The position numbers and the translations under genes were made by a program. A DNA stretch of 64,000 nucleotides from the NCBI GenBank assembly GCA_020638635.1, contig JACKIE010000006.1, forward strand, positions 136,872-200,871, in the 5' to 3' direction. A model generated the notes under the pieces. It was given only the letters and a program-made list of their open reading frames with translations. It made no database searches and had not been told where the DNA came from. This document shows positions 37,840 to 47,466 of this stretch, one piece after another. The DNA comes from Planctomycetota bacterium. Its GTDB lineage: Bacteria; Planctomycetota; UBA8742; UBA2392. How positions within the stretch are numbered: the stretch's first letter is position 1; every line of letters begins with the position of its first letter.

Positions 37840-40389
37840 ATGCGTTGTCTGTTCACCAGCCTGTTCGCCGCCCTGCTTGTCTGCGCCTTGTGCGTGCGGC
37901 GGCCCGTTGCCCAGGACACCGAAAAAGCCAAAGACACCGACGACAAGCCACGCGAGTTCAGCGAAGAAGAATTCAGGGCCGCCGACAACCTTCGCCTAAC
38001 CCTCAGCACCGAGCAGCAGCTCCTCTACAACGGACTGCGCTACCTGATGCGCCCGGCGTTCGAGGCCGAACTGATGAAAGGCCGGCGCTACCAACCCTGC
38101 ACCCTGCCACCATTCGAAGACAAGACTGAAGGCCCCCTCGACCTGCTGGAAACCCTGAGGTTCTGGGCGGTGTTGCAGAGCGGCATGCCGGTCACCGGCG
38201 CCATGGATCGTCAACTGCAGCGCCTGTTGGATACCCCGCTTCCCGCCGCAGACAACGGACTGGCCGTGTCGGGCGTACGGGTGCTCGCATTGCGAGCCGC
38301 GTTCTTGCGGGCTGAGTTGGGCCGCGGCGACGAGATCCGCCAGAGGGTGAAAGCCTTGCTGTCGGCGGCCGACGCCTGCAAGGACGCGACTTCAGACCGC
38401 TCGCCGCTGCTGAGCAATGACGCGATCCAGCCACGGTGGTTTGCGAACCACATGTGGCGCGCGCTGCTGATGCGCGCCGGGCTTGAGCTTGGGCTTGAGA
38501 TCGATGACAGGCTGTGGGAGAAAGACCTGCGCGCCCTGACAGCCACCTACGTCAAGGACCGCGGCTGGACCAGCTACAAGCGCGCGATGCAGAGCCCCAC
38601 GTACGACCTGCACACTAACATCATCTCACTCTGCGCCTTGGGCCTGGCGCGCGGCGCCCCGGAGGAAGCCATCGGCGAAACCGTGCTGCGCGCGATGGAA
38701 AAGAAATACGCCAACGCGCCACGGCTCCTGGCGCGCCTCGAAACGGAGTACGAATCGGAGCCCTGGGTGGGATCACGCCTGTTGCTGCTGCACTCGCTGG
38801 CCCCGGACTGCGCACCCGAGCGCAAGAGCGCTGACACCTGGCGCGCAGACTTGACCCGGCAGGGCGTTGCCGTGACCGAGCCCGCGGGCCTGGTATGGAT
38901 GCGCCACGCACTGGCCGAGGAAATCGGCCTCTGCGAGCCCGGCTGGACGCGCGCCGAGGGCACCGTGTGTGAGACGGCGCTGACCTGCCTGGGCCTGAGC
39001 GGCGGCCTGTTCGCCACCGGCAAGGCTCCCCTGGCCGGGCGCGAGCTGGGTACCATCGGGCGCATCCTGTACGCCTTTGCGCTGCTGCACGCCAACCGCG
39101 CGCGCCAGGGCGGCAGCGACTTCGATAGCCGCGTGAACTTCGCCATCCAGGACGGCGCGGCTTGGCTGGCCTCAATCCAGGAAGCGGAGGGCGGCTTCCC
39201 CGGCGTGTACAAACAGAACCCTGGCAACAGCGCCTACTGCCTGCTGGCCATGATGCACGGCGGCATTCCGCGCGATGACGAGGCCGTCAAGCGGGGCATC
39301 AAGTGGATACTCGAGAAGGGCATCGTCGGTTACTACTCGACCTACGACGTCGCCGCGATGCTGATGTGCCTGCAGAAGTACTACGAGCCCGAGCAGCGCC
39401 AGGCCGGCATCCTCTACATCGACACCGCCGCCGAATTCGAGGAAGCCCGCCGCAAGGTGTGGGGAAGCCTCGACAAGGAACACGCCCGTTTCATCGAAAA
39501 GCTGGTGAAGTTCCTGGACGGGGCGAACGTAGGCGGCACGCGTGGCGGCTGGGGTTACGGCCAGGTGGTGGCCAGGGGCGGGAACGACCACAGCGACAAC
39601 TCGTGCAGCCAATACGCGGTGCTGGGTTACAAGGCCGCCAGCCTGCTCGGAGCGGAGTTGAGCACCAAGGTCTTCGAAGAGGAAGCCGAGCGACTGATCA
39701 GCCAGTACTGGGAGGACGAACGCTACGATCCCGTGGAGTACGAGCACCAGGCCGACGATCGCGAAGGCGACGAGTCCGAGCGCAAGAGCCGCAAGACCAA
39801 GTCCAGCTTCAGCAGCAAGATCAAGCCGGGCGGCTGGAGCTACATGTGCGGCACCAGGCAGGGCGCTTCGCTGCAGTTGACGGCAGCAGGCATCTCCAGC
39901 CTTACGATCTGCATGGACGAGCTGAAGGTGCGCGGCAAACTGAAGGAGAAGCTGGCCCAGAAGATCGGGCTGACGATACGCGGCGCAGAGGGCTGGATGC
40001 GCCGCAACTACTACAAACCGGAACAGTTCACCGGCGCGGGCAACCAACTCGCCTCAACCGGCGACGGCTGGGGCATCTACTACAACCTGTACTCCGTGGA
40101 GCGCGGCTGCGTACTGGCCGGCATCCGCAAGCTGGAGGGCGAGACCGACTGGTACATGATCGGCGCCGAGGCACTGATCGACAACCAGAACACCGAGGGC
40201 AGCTGGGGCGGAACGCGCAACCTGCCCGCCGCCAACCGGGACCTGCGCCAGGTCATCAATACCTGCCTTGCCATCCTTTTCCTGAAGCGCGCGGCCATGC
40301 CGGTGATTACCGAGCACAAGAAGCGCGAACAAGAGGCCGAGGAAGAAAAGAAGAAGGACGAGCCCAAAAACCCGGTCACGGGCAAGTAG
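37840..40389 (+). CDS. secreted squalene-cyclase-fold protein, paralogue 1
   Basis: An 849-residue exported protein with a signal peptide (MRCLFTSLFAALLVCALC). The mature part carries QW-type repeats of the squalene cyclase/prenyltransferase alpha-alpha barrel: SIQEAEGGFPG and NQNTEGSWGG. Signature blocks shared with the next two proteins are DNSCSQYAVLGYKAASLLGA, KPGGWSY, AAGISSLTICMDELKVRG and YNLYSVERGCVLAGI. The catalytic DxDD of squalene-hopene cyclase is absent from the barrel. A charged tail ends in PKNPVTGK. ATG 37840 starts the signal peptide; a GTG 6 bases earlier is possible. The function is unknown and probably periplasmic. Confidence 0.8.
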   Translation: MRCLFTSLFAALLVCALCVRRPVAQDTEKAKDTDDKPREFSEEEFRAADNLRLTLSTEQQLLYNGLRYLMRPAFEAELMKGRRYQPCTLPPFEDKTEGPLDLLETLRFWAVLQSGMPVTGAMDRQLQRLLDTPLPAADNGLAVSGVRVLALRAAFLRAELGRGDEIRQRVKALLSAADACKDATSDRSPLLSNDAIQPRWFANHMWRALLMRAGLELGLEIDDRLWEKDLRALTATYVKDRGWTSYKRAMQSPTYDLHTNIISLCALGLARGAPEEAIGETVLRAMEKKYANAPRLLARLETEYESEPWVGSRLLLLHSLAPDCAPERKSADTWRADLTRQGVAVTEPAGLVWMRHALAEEIGLCEPGWTRAEGTVCETALTCLGLSGGLFATGKAPLAGRELGTIGRILYAFALLHANRARQGGSDFDSRVNFAIQDGAAWLASIQEAEGGFPGVYKQNPGNSAYCLLAMMHGGIPRDDEAVKRGIKWILEKGIVGYYSTYDVAAMLMCLQKYYEPEQRQAGILYIDTAAEFEEARRKVWGSLDKEHARFIEKLVKFLDGANVGGTRGGWGYGQVVARGGNDHSDNSCSQYAVLGYKAASLLGAELSTKVFEEEAERLISQYWEDERYDPVEYEHQADDREGDESERKSRKTKSSFSSKIKPGGWSYMCGTRQGASLQLTAAGISSLTICMDELKVRGKLKEKLAQKIGLTIRGAEGWMRRNYYKPEQFTGAGNQLASTGDGWGIYYNLYSVERGCVLAGIRKLEGETDWYMIGAEALIDNQNTEGSWGGTRNLPAANRDLRQVINTCLAILFLKRAAMPVITEHKKREQEAEEEKKKDEPKNPVTGK

Positions 40390-40734
40390 GCTCGCTCGGA
40401 CCCACGCGGTTCGCGGTGGACAAACGCAAATCACCAGACGGCGCGCTGGAGCTTCAGTCGTTCTCCGATACACCGCCTTGACGTTCCTTCGTGGGCAGCC
40501 GCGTCTTCCATTTCGCCAGGCCGCGGGCGGAGACCTCGGCTGCCGTAAAAGCACGGCCGTCGCACCTGGCGGCACCGCCGGCCGCCGCAACGACCTTTCC
40601 CGATACGCGAAGTTTTGCAGCATCGCTGAAAGATGCGCGATAGCGAATTCGCATAACGCTTCGAGTCGGCGGCAGCGTGTCGTATGCTCGGTCCGGCACT
40701 ACGAGGGCCACGTCGCGACTCCGGAGTTTGCGCC
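40390..40734. other. 345-base gap between barrel-protein paralogues 1 and 2
   Basis: No gene, tRNA or clear terminator was recognised. It may contain a separate promoter for the second and third paralogues. Confidence 0.4.
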
Positions 40735-43419
40735 ATGAAGCTTTGCCGCATCCTGCTTCTCCTCGTCATCCCCCTGCTGCCCGCCGGCCTGGGCGTGCGC
40801 GCCGACGACGCTTCCCATGGCGCCACCCAGGCGCGCCAGTTCAGCCAGGATGAAATCGATGCGGCCTGGCGTGTGCTTGATCCCTTGCCGGCCGAGCGCA
40901 TCGTGCTGCTCAACAACCTGCGCCACCTGATGCGGCCCTCCTACGAGGTTGAGTTGCTGCAGGGCCGCGCGTGGAGGCCCTGCCCGCTGCCTCCGTTCGA
41001 GCAACCGGGCTCCGGGCCCTTGCCCGTACCCGAGCAACTGCGCCTGTGGGCAGTGCTGGCTTCGGGCCTTCCGGGCACGGACGTCACCCGCCGCCAGCTC
41101 GAACGATTTTTCGAAAGCGACCTGCCGGGGGTCGCCGACGACCTGGGTCAATTCGCCGTACAGCTCGGCGTGTGCCGTGCGGCGCTGAAGCACGGCAACC
41201 TGGCCCCTGAAAACGAGCTGCGGGAGCGCGCTCGCAAGGTGCTGGATTCCGCCATGAAGGTGCGGCGCGGCACGGATGCCGATTCGCCCCTGATCTGCGA
41301 CGGCACCATCCAGCCTCTGTGGTTTGCCAACCATGCTTGGCGCTCCGTGATGTGCCGCATGGCCATCGAGCTTGGGTTGAAGTTCAACGAGCACGTCTGG
41401 GAAACCGCCCTGCGAAACATGTGCGCCGTCTCGTACAAGTCCCGCGGCTGGACCAGCCGCGGCCGGGCATCCGAAGGCGCGGCCGAGGATCTTGACACCA
41501 ACCTGCTGGCCATCGCCGCCTTCGACCTCGCGCAGACGGCGCCCGAAGACGCGCTGGGCAAGGGCGTCCAGCGCACCATGGAGAAGGACGCCAGGTTCCT
41601 ACCCGACATCCTGGCGCGCCTGGAACGCGAGTACCTGAGCGAGCCGCTTTCCGGCGCGCGTTTCGCCCTGCTGCGCACGCTGGCGCCGGAGCTCACCCCG
41701 TCCTCGCGCGAGGCGCGGGCCTGGCGCCTGGCTGTGATGCAGGCCGTGGTCGAAGAGCACGGCTGCAGCGGCGCCGTGGACAACGGCCAGCGCCTTGCCG
41801 GCGAACTCGGCGTCTTGAGTCATCGCCTCACCGGGGCCACGCGGCGCATGGTGGACACGGCCATGAATTGCCTGGCCTTGAGCGGCGGCCTGCTCGGCGA
41901 CGCCGCACCCCTGGCCGCCATGAGCCTGCCTGAGATCGGTCAGGCCATGCACGCCCTTTCTGTTCTGCACGCCGATGCGCTGCCCGAGGGCGCGCAACAG
42001 TCGGGCGCCGAGGTCGAGGGCGTGGATGAAGCCATCCGGCGCGGCTGCGAGTACCTGAAGGGCATCCAGCTGGCCGATGGTTCGTTCCCCGGCAATTACG
42101 CGAACTACCCGGCCAACGCGGCGATCGCCATGCTGGCGATGATGCACGGCGGCATGGAGCGCGACGCCGAGCCCATCAAGCAAGGCATGGAGTGGCTGCT
42201 CAACGCCAAGGACCGCAAGGGAAACGCCAAGGCCAGTGTCTGGGGCGGCAGCTGGTCCGTCACCTACAGCGACTCCATCGTGCTGATGATGTTCCAGAAG
42301 TATTACGAAGCCGAGCAGCGCAACTCGGGCATCCTGTGGGCGGACACGCCAGCGCAGTTCCAGGCCGCCGCCAGGAAGACCTGGGAAGCGATCGATAAAA
42401 GGCACCGCGAGGCGATCCTGGAGCTGGCGGAGCGGATAGGCGCCACCGGCGGAAACGACGCCGGCTCCGGCTGGGGATACTCGGGCGCTCACTCGGGCGG
42501 GAGGCGCGGAGGTCACTGGGACAACTCCAACAGCCAGTTCGCCGTGCTGGGCTACAAGGCCGCCAGCTCGCTCGGCGCGCCGGTCAAGAGCGGCGTGGCC
42601 GAACGCGAAGCCCGCCGCCTGTTGAACTCCTACGACCCGGACACCTCCCTGCCGGAGCTCGAGTTCCGACTGCATGAAAACGTTCCCGGCAAGACGTCAG
42701 CCAACGAATGGAAGGGAAAAATCCACCCCGGCGGCTGGGGCTACAACGGCGACTACGCGCAAACCAATACCGGCATGACCGCAGCCGGCATCTCAAGCCT
42801 CGCGATCTGCCGCGACGAGCTGAAGGTGCGCGGCGAACTGAAACAGGACCTGGAACGCAAGATCGCCCTTACCATCCATGGCGCGCAGGCCTGGCTGGCC
42901 GGCAACTACTTCCAGTACGACGCGCGTGCCGGCGCCTTCAGGCGCGACACGCCTTACGTCTGGGCCGAATACGAGTTCCTGGAGACGGCGTGGGACGGCG
43001 TCGGGCTCTTCTACGACCTCTACTCGGTTGAGCGCGCCGGGGTGCTGGCCGGCATCAGTCTGCTCAACGGGCACACTGACTGGTATGAGGTGGGCGCCGA
43101 GGGACTGGTCCAGACCCAGCGCGCCGCAGGTGACTGGAACGGACGCGTCAACGAAAAAGACGGCGATGTTCCGCAGATCATCAACACCGCCATGGCCATC
43201 CTGTTCCTGAAGAAGGCCGCGCCGCCGGTGATTTCGGACCCCCGGGTACGCGAGCCTCGCACTCCGCCCGGCCCCGTCACCGGCGAGCCGAAGCAGAAGC
43301 CGCGCAACCCGGCGACCGGCGGTCCCAACGGCAAGAAGAAGCAGGCGGGCGAAAGCGAGCCCACGGACAAACCCAAGGGTCCCACCACGCCGGGTCCCGG
43401 GGAGAAAGAGAAGGGTTGA
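40735..43419 (+). CDS. secreted squalene-cyclase-fold protein, paralogue 2
   Basis: An 894-residue exported protein; signal peptide MKLCRILLLLVIPLLPAGLGVRA. It shares the full set of barrel blocks with its neighbours: QLADGSFPGNY and TQRAAGDWNG (QW motifs), DNSNSQFAVLGYKAASSLGA, HPGGWGYNGD, ISSLAICRDELKVRG and YDLYSVERAGVLAGI. The long C-terminal tail (about 840-894) is rich in Pro, Lys and Gly and contains NPATGG. CCGGAG lies 9 bases upstream of ATG 40735. The next paralogue starts one base after its stop, so the two are co-translated or at least co-transcribed. Confidence 0.82.
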   Translation: MKLCRILLLLVIPLLPAGLGVRADDASHGATQARQFSQDEIDAAWRVLDPLPAERIVLLNNLRHLMRPSYEVELLQGRAWRPCPLPPFEQPGSGPLPVPEQLRLWAVLASGLPGTDVTRRQLERFFESDLPGVADDLGQFAVQLGVCRAALKHGNLAPENELRERARKVLDSAMKVRRGTDADSPLICDGTIQPLWFANHAWRSVMCRMAIELGLKFNEHVWETALRNMCAVSYKSRGWTSRGRASEGAAEDLDTNLLAIAAFDLAQTAPEDALGKGVQRTMEKDARFLPDILARLEREYLSEPLSGARFALLRTLAPELTPSSREARAWRLAVMQAVVEEHGCSGAVDNGQRLAGELGVLSHRLTGATRRMVDTAMNCLALSGGLLGDAAPLAAMSLPEIGQAMHALSVLHADALPEGAQQSGAEVEGVDEAIRRGCEYLKGIQLADGSFPGNYANYPANAAIAMLAMMHGGMERDAEPIKQGMEWLLNAKDRKGNAKASVWGGSWSVTYSDSIVLMMFQKYYEAEQRNSGILWADTPAQFQAAARKTWEAIDKRHREAILELAERIGATGGNDAGSGWGYSGAHSGGRRGGHWDNSNSQFAVLGYKAASSLGAPVKSGVAEREARRLLNSYDPDTSLPELEFRLHENVPGKTSANEWKGKIHPGGWGYNGDYAQTNTGMTAAGISSLAICRDELKVRGELKQDLERKIALTIHGAQAWLAGNYFQYDARAGAFRRDTPYVWAEYEFLETAWDGVGLFYDLYSVERAGVLAGISLLNGHTDWYEVGAEGLVQTQRAAGDWNGRVNEKDGDVPQIINTAMAILFLKKAAPPVISDPRVREPRTPPGPVTGEPKQKPRNPATGGPNGKKKQAGESEPTDKPKGPTTPGPGEKEKG

Positions 43420-43420
43420 A

Positions 43421-45946
43421 ATGACGGCGTTCCGCCCGATCCTGCTTCTGCTGCTTGCGGCCCTGCCGGCCGGCCTGGGCGTACGCGCCGACGACACGCC
43501 GGCAGCACCCCCGCGCAGGGTCAGCGAAGCCGAACTTGAGGCCGCGCAGAAGGCCATTGATTCGCTCGATCCACACCACGCCGGATTGCTCAACGGCCTG
43601 CGCTATCTGATGCGCCCGGAGTACGAGTTGGATCTGATGGCCGGGCGCGGTTTCTGCTACTGCCCCCTGCGTCCCTATGAGCGCCGGGGCCTCGCGCCCC
43701 TGACACTGCTGGAATCGTTGCGCCTTTGGGCAGTACTGAACTCCGGCCTTGACGTCAACGAGGCCACGCGCCGCCAGCTGCTGCACTTCCTGGACAGCAA
43801 CCTGCCGGACGCAAGCCGCAGCCTCGCGCACTTCGGGGTCCAGCTCGCCGTGTGCCTGGAGGCGAGCCGCCGGCCGGAGCTCGGCCTCGACAAAGAAATC
43901 AATCGGCGAGCAGAAGACCTGGTTGAGCTCGGCATGCGCTCGCGGCGCGGAACCGACGCTGACTCGCCGCTGATCAAGGGCACGCTGATCCTGCCCATGT
44001 GGTATGGCAACCAGCTCTGGCGTGGGCTGATCTGCCGCTATGCCATCGAGCTCGGCATCAAGTTCAACGAGCGCGTGTGGGAAACCGCCCTGCGCAACCT
44101 GTCGGGAGCCTGCCACAAAACGCGCGGCTGGCTGTCCACCCAGGGCGCCACCGAACGCCCCGAGTGGGACATCGACACCAACCTGCTGGCCATCGCGGCC
44201 GCGAACCTGGCCAAAGGCGTGCCCGAGGGCACACTGCGCGAGCCCGTTCTGCGCGCCCTGGACAAGAACCTGGCGAACGTGAACGAAGTGCTCAAGCGCC
44301 TGGAAGACGACTACCCCGACGAGCGCATCACCGGCTCGCGCCTGGCGGTGGTGCAACTGTTCGCGCCGGAGTGTGCGCCCGAAGGCCTCGAGCCCGAGGC
44401 TTGGCACAAGCTGCTGATGCAGCAGGCCCTCAAGACCGACGACCCCACCGGGGCCTCACGCGGCGACCACGCCATGGCCGCGGCGCTGGGCCTGTGCGAC
44501 GCCGACTCGCGCATCGGGCGCCTGGTGGCCGAGACCGCCCTGGCCTGCCTGGCCTTCGGCGGCGGGCTGCTGCCGCAGGGCAAGCCGCCCCTGGCGGAAC
44601 TGGGGCTGCCCGTCGCCGGCCGCGCCATGTATGCCTTGTCGCTGCGCCACGCGGCGGTGCTGCAGCCAGGCTCGCCGGCGCTGGATGACATGGATGCCGA
44701 CATCGAGCGCGCCATCAAGAAGGGCTGCGACTATCTGCTCAGCGTCCAGGCGAAAGATGGAGGTTTCACGGCGCCCGACGGCTACGGCGGCATGGGAGTG
44801 CCCGGCGCGGCGGGGGCCCTGCTGGCCCTGATGCACGGCCAGTGCTCGCGCGATTCGGAAGAAATCAAGCGCGGCATGGAGTACCTGACCCGGGAGACCA
44901 TCGGCGCCGGCACCTACCGCGACGCCCTGGTGCTGATGACCTTCCAGAAGTACTACGAGCCCGAGCAGCTGGCCGCGGGCATCATGACGGCCGATTCGCC
45001 CGAGGCCTTCCGCGCCGCCCAGCAAGCGGTGTGGAAGCAGATCGACAAAGCGCACCGCAAGCTGATCCAGGACCTGGCCGACAACCTGGACGGCGCCCAG
45101 AACGCGCACGGCTGGGGATACGGTCCGCCGCAGCCCGGATCTGGTGCGGGAAACTACGCCGACAACTCATGCAGCCAGTTCGGCGTGCTGGGTATGAAGG
45201 CGGCCAGCCTGCTTGGCGCCAAGCTCAAGCCTGACTGCTTCAAGTGCGAGGCCCAGCGGCTGATCAAAACCTTCCAGGAAGACGGTCCCTTTGAAGACCT
45301 GGCCTGGCGCTGGTTGTGCGCGCCCGAGGGCGACAAGCCGCCCAGGGAGATGACCGGCAAGGCCCATCCCGGCGGCTGGAGCTACATGGGCAACAGCGAG
45401 CCAAGCATGTCGATGACCGCGGGGGGCGTCTCCAGCCTCGCGATCTGCCGCGACGAACTGAAGGTGCGCGGCGTGCTGGACGACAGCCTGGAGCGCAAGA
45501 TTGAGATCACCGTCATGGCCGCCACCCACTGGCTGTCGCGCTATTACTTCGGCCTGGATGCCGACAAGCTGCTGGTCAACAACCCGGCCATCCACCGCGA
45601 CCTCTACTACAACCTGTACTCGGTCGAACGCGCGGGTGTGCTGGCCGAAACGCCGCTGTTCGGCGGCGAGCTGGACTGGTACGCGATCGGCGCGAGCGCA
45701 CTGGTCACACACCAGCAGTCGGACGGAAGCTGGGGTTTGCCGGTCTCAGGCACCGAGGAGAAGGACCGGGACTACCGCGCCAATGTCCTGAACATCGCCT
45801 GGGCCATCCTGTTCCTGAAGAAGGCCGCCCTGCCCATGGTGGGCGAACCCAAACGCCCAACCCCGCCACCCAAAGAGCCACCCAGCCCAACCACAAACAA
45901 TCCCAAACCCAAACCGGAACCAAAAAGCCCAACAACCGGCAATTAG
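43421..45946 (+). CDS. secreted squalene-cyclase-fold protein, paralogue 3
   Basis: An 841-residue exported protein; signal peptide MTAFRPILLLLLAALPAGLGVRA, nearly the same as that of paralogue 2. Barrel blocks: SVQAKDGGFTAPDG and HQQSDGSWG (QW motifs), DNSCSQFGVLGMKAASLLGA, HPGGWSYMGN, SSLAICRDELKVRG and YNLYSVERAGVLAE. The tail is proline-rich (PPKEPPSPTTNNPKPKPEP) and ends in SPTTGN. The ATG is one base after the previous stop, with GAGAAGG as ribosome site inside the upstream gene. It is the last gene of the tandem array. Confidence 0.82.
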   Translation: MTAFRPILLLLLAALPAGLGVRADDTPAAPPRRVSEAELEAAQKAIDSLDPHHAGLLNGLRYLMRPEYELDLMAGRGFCYCPLRPYERRGLAPLTLLESLRLWAVLNSGLDVNEATRRQLLHFLDSNLPDASRSLAHFGVQLAVCLEASRRPELGLDKEINRRAEDLVELGMRSRRGTDADSPLIKGTLILPMWYGNQLWRGLICRYAIELGIKFNERVWETALRNLSGACHKTRGWLSTQGATERPEWDIDTNLLAIAAANLAKGVPEGTLREPVLRALDKNLANVNEVLKRLEDDYPDERITGSRLAVVQLFAPECAPEGLEPEAWHKLLMQQALKTDDPTGASRGDHAMAAALGLCDADSRIGRLVAETALACLAFGGGLLPQGKPPLAELGLPVAGRAMYALSLRHAAVLQPGSPALDDMDADIERAIKKGCDYLLSVQAKDGGFTAPDGYGGMGVPGAAGALLALMHGQCSRDSEEIKRGMEYLTRETIGAGTYRDALVLMTFQKYYEPEQLAAGIMTADSPEAFRAAQQAVWKQIDKAHRKLIQDLADNLDGAQNAHGWGYGPPQPGSGAGNYADNSCSQFGVLGMKAASLLGAKLKPDCFKCEAQRLIKTFQEDGPFEDLAWRWLCAPEGDKPPREMTGKAHPGGWSYMGNSEPSMSMTAGGVSSLAICRDELKVRGVLDDSLERKIEITVMAATHWLSRYYFGLDADKLLVNNPAIHRDLYYNLYSVERAGVLAETPLFGGELDWYAIGASALVTHQQSDGSWGLPVSGTEEKDRDYRANVLNIAWAILFLKKAALPMVGEPKRPTPPPKEPPSPTTNNPKPKPEPKSPTTGN

Positions 45947-45991
45947 CGCGAGCCCACGCCCTTGCGCCAGATTGGCGGCTGGGCCATCTGC

Positions 45992-46474
45992 TTAAATCCA
46001 CCGCCTCACGCGTCGAGCGTAGTCGCGGTACACATCGCCGAAGGCTTTCTCGAGCGCCGCTTCCTCATAGGGGATAGTCTTCAGCTGCATCATCAAGACC
46101 GGAAGCGGCAGCAACAGCAGTGGCCAAGCGCTGTCCAGCAGGAATGTCACGCCCAGGTACACCAGCACCAGCCCGACATACATCGGGTTGCGCGAGATGC
46201 GGTAGGGGCCGCGCTCGATCAAGGTGCGGGCCGTGCGGTGGGGCACGATGGTGGTCTTGTGGATGGCAAATAGGATTGGGGCGGTCGGAATGAAGATCAG
46301 CGCCAGGCTGAGTATCACGATGCCCAGCACCGTCCCGTACATGCCGGGCACCAGGGCAACCGGTTGCAGCCTGTCGAGCTGGATCGACAGGACGAGGGGC
46401 AACGCAAACAGCATCGGGGGCGGTACGAGCATCCACCACGGGCGACGAGAAGGCTGGACTTCCAGAGGTTGCAT
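45992..46474 (-). CDS. isoprenylcysteine carboxyl methyltransferase (ICMT/PEMT) family membrane protein
   Basis: A 160-residue integral membrane protein with four to five helices. The C-terminal block RGPYRISRNPMYVGL followed by EEAALEKAFGDVYRDYARRVRRW is the S-adenosylmethionine-binding signature of the ICMT/PEMT-like family. Bacterial members methylate lipids or small molecules; substrates are mostly unknown. AAAAGGAG lies 6 bases before ATG. It is divergent from a tetR gene, which likely controls it, and convergent with the barrel-protein array. Confidence 0.8.
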   Translation of the reverse strand: MQPLEVQPSRRPWWMLVPPPMLFALPLVLSIQLDRLQPVALVPGMYGTVLGIVILSLALIFIPTAPILFAIHKTTIVPHRTARTLIERGPYRISRNPMYVGLVLVYLGVTFLLDSAWPLLLLPLPVLMMQLKTIPYEEAALEKAFGDVYRDYARRVRRWI

Positions 46475-46492
46475 GCTTGGCTCCTTTTCAGT

Positions 46493-46521
46493 AAAGTACA
46501 GCTTTATTCAATATATATCAA
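46493..46521 (-). promoter_or_regulatory. promoter of the ICMT-like gene, overlapping the tetR start region
   Basis: On the minus strand TTGATA (46516-46521) and TACTTT (46493-46498) are separated by 17 bases, and the ICMT-like start lies 19 bases further on. The -10 hexamer equals that proposed for the rRNA promoter. The 56-base AT-rich gap to tetR leaves room for a single shared operator. Confidence 0.65.
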
Positions 46522-46530
46522 CTATATTAA

Positions 46531-47181
46531 ATGGGTAAGAAAGCCAAACACAGCAGCTACGACGCGTCCCGCCGACGTCAGCGGGCACTTGAGAGCCAGG
46601 AGCGGGTGCTGGAGGCCGCACGCCAGTCGTTCGCCGAGCGCGGCTATGTCGAAACCACGATGGAGCAAATCGCCGAGCAGGCAGGGGTGGCGGTTCCGAC
46701 CATCTACGCCGCCTTCGGATCAAAACGCGGCATTCTTGCCAAACTCGTTGATCGGCTGGTCTCCGGCGAAGCGGGCGGTCCTGCCGTGCTGCAGACCGCC
46801 AAGGCGCGGGAAGTGCTGGGCAATCCCGACCGTCAGCGGGCGCTGGCGGACTATGCGACTCACATGGGCGAGATACTGGCGCGCATTGCACCCGTTCACT
46901 TCATGATCAGGAACGCAGCACGCACCGAGCCCGAACTCGCGAGGCTTCACGAGCGCATGCAGCAAGGCCGGTTCAAGAACATGCAGGTCCTGGCGGATGT
47001 GCTGAAAGAAAAGGGCCCGCTTCGGGAGCCGCTTACACCGCAGGACGCAGCCCGCACCATCTGGGTGCTCTCGAGCGCCGAGGTACGCCAGCTGCTGCTG
47101 GACCACGGCGGGCTGTCTGAAGAGGGATACGCAGGCTGGCTTACACGGACCCTCATCGCGTCGCTCCTGCCCGACAGTTGA
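46531..47181 (+). CDS. TetR family transcriptional regulator
   Basis: A 216-residue regulator. The N-terminal helix-turn-helix (about 20-65) has the TetR signature ARQSFAERGYVETTMEQIAEQAGVAVPTIY..F in order. The ligand-binding half is not assignable to a subgroup. ATG 46531 has no ribosome site; a TATATT box ends only 2 bases before it and a TATATA 13 bases before, so the mRNA may be leaderless. By position it probably represses the divergent ICMT-like gene and itself. Confidence 0.9.
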   Translation: MGKKAKHSSYDASRRRQRALESQERVLEAARQSFAERGYVETTMEQIAEQAGVAVPTIYAAFGSKRGILAKLVDRLVSGEAGGPAVLQTAKAREVLGNPDRQRALADYATHMGEILARIAPVHFMIRNAARTEPELARLHERMQQGRFKNMQVLADVLKEKGPLREPLTPQDAARTIWVLSSAEVRQLLLDHGGLSEEGYAGWLTRTLIASLLPDS

Positions 47182-47466
47182 AGGAGCCCCGGACCGCAAC
47201 CTTCGCCTATTGGCAAGTGTCACATTGACCTTTGCGGGGTGGCGTATGGCGGGTGGGTTTCCCTGTTTGTGTGTCCCAAACTGGCTAAACTGTTGGCCAA
47301 GGTGCATTTAGGTGTTGGGCTGAAAACTCGGGTTTCGTTTCACCTTCCGTCCTGACGGAAAAACTTCGTCGCATTCCCGGGAACTTCGTATTCCGGGATG
47401 ACGTCATTACCCGGTCCGTCCCGACTCCAGTTCACACTGACTTGCTGTTGCTCACAGGGGGCCCGC

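Noticed and set aside
37924..37950. DTDD sequence in barrel paralogue 1 as a possible cyclase DxDD catalytic motif
   Set aside because: It lies in the hydrophilic linker just after the signal peptide, not in the barrel, and is absent from the paralogues.
40370..45946. NPxTG-like tails as sortase sorting signals
   Set aside because: No hydrophobic segment or basic end follows the motif, and no sortase gene is nearby.
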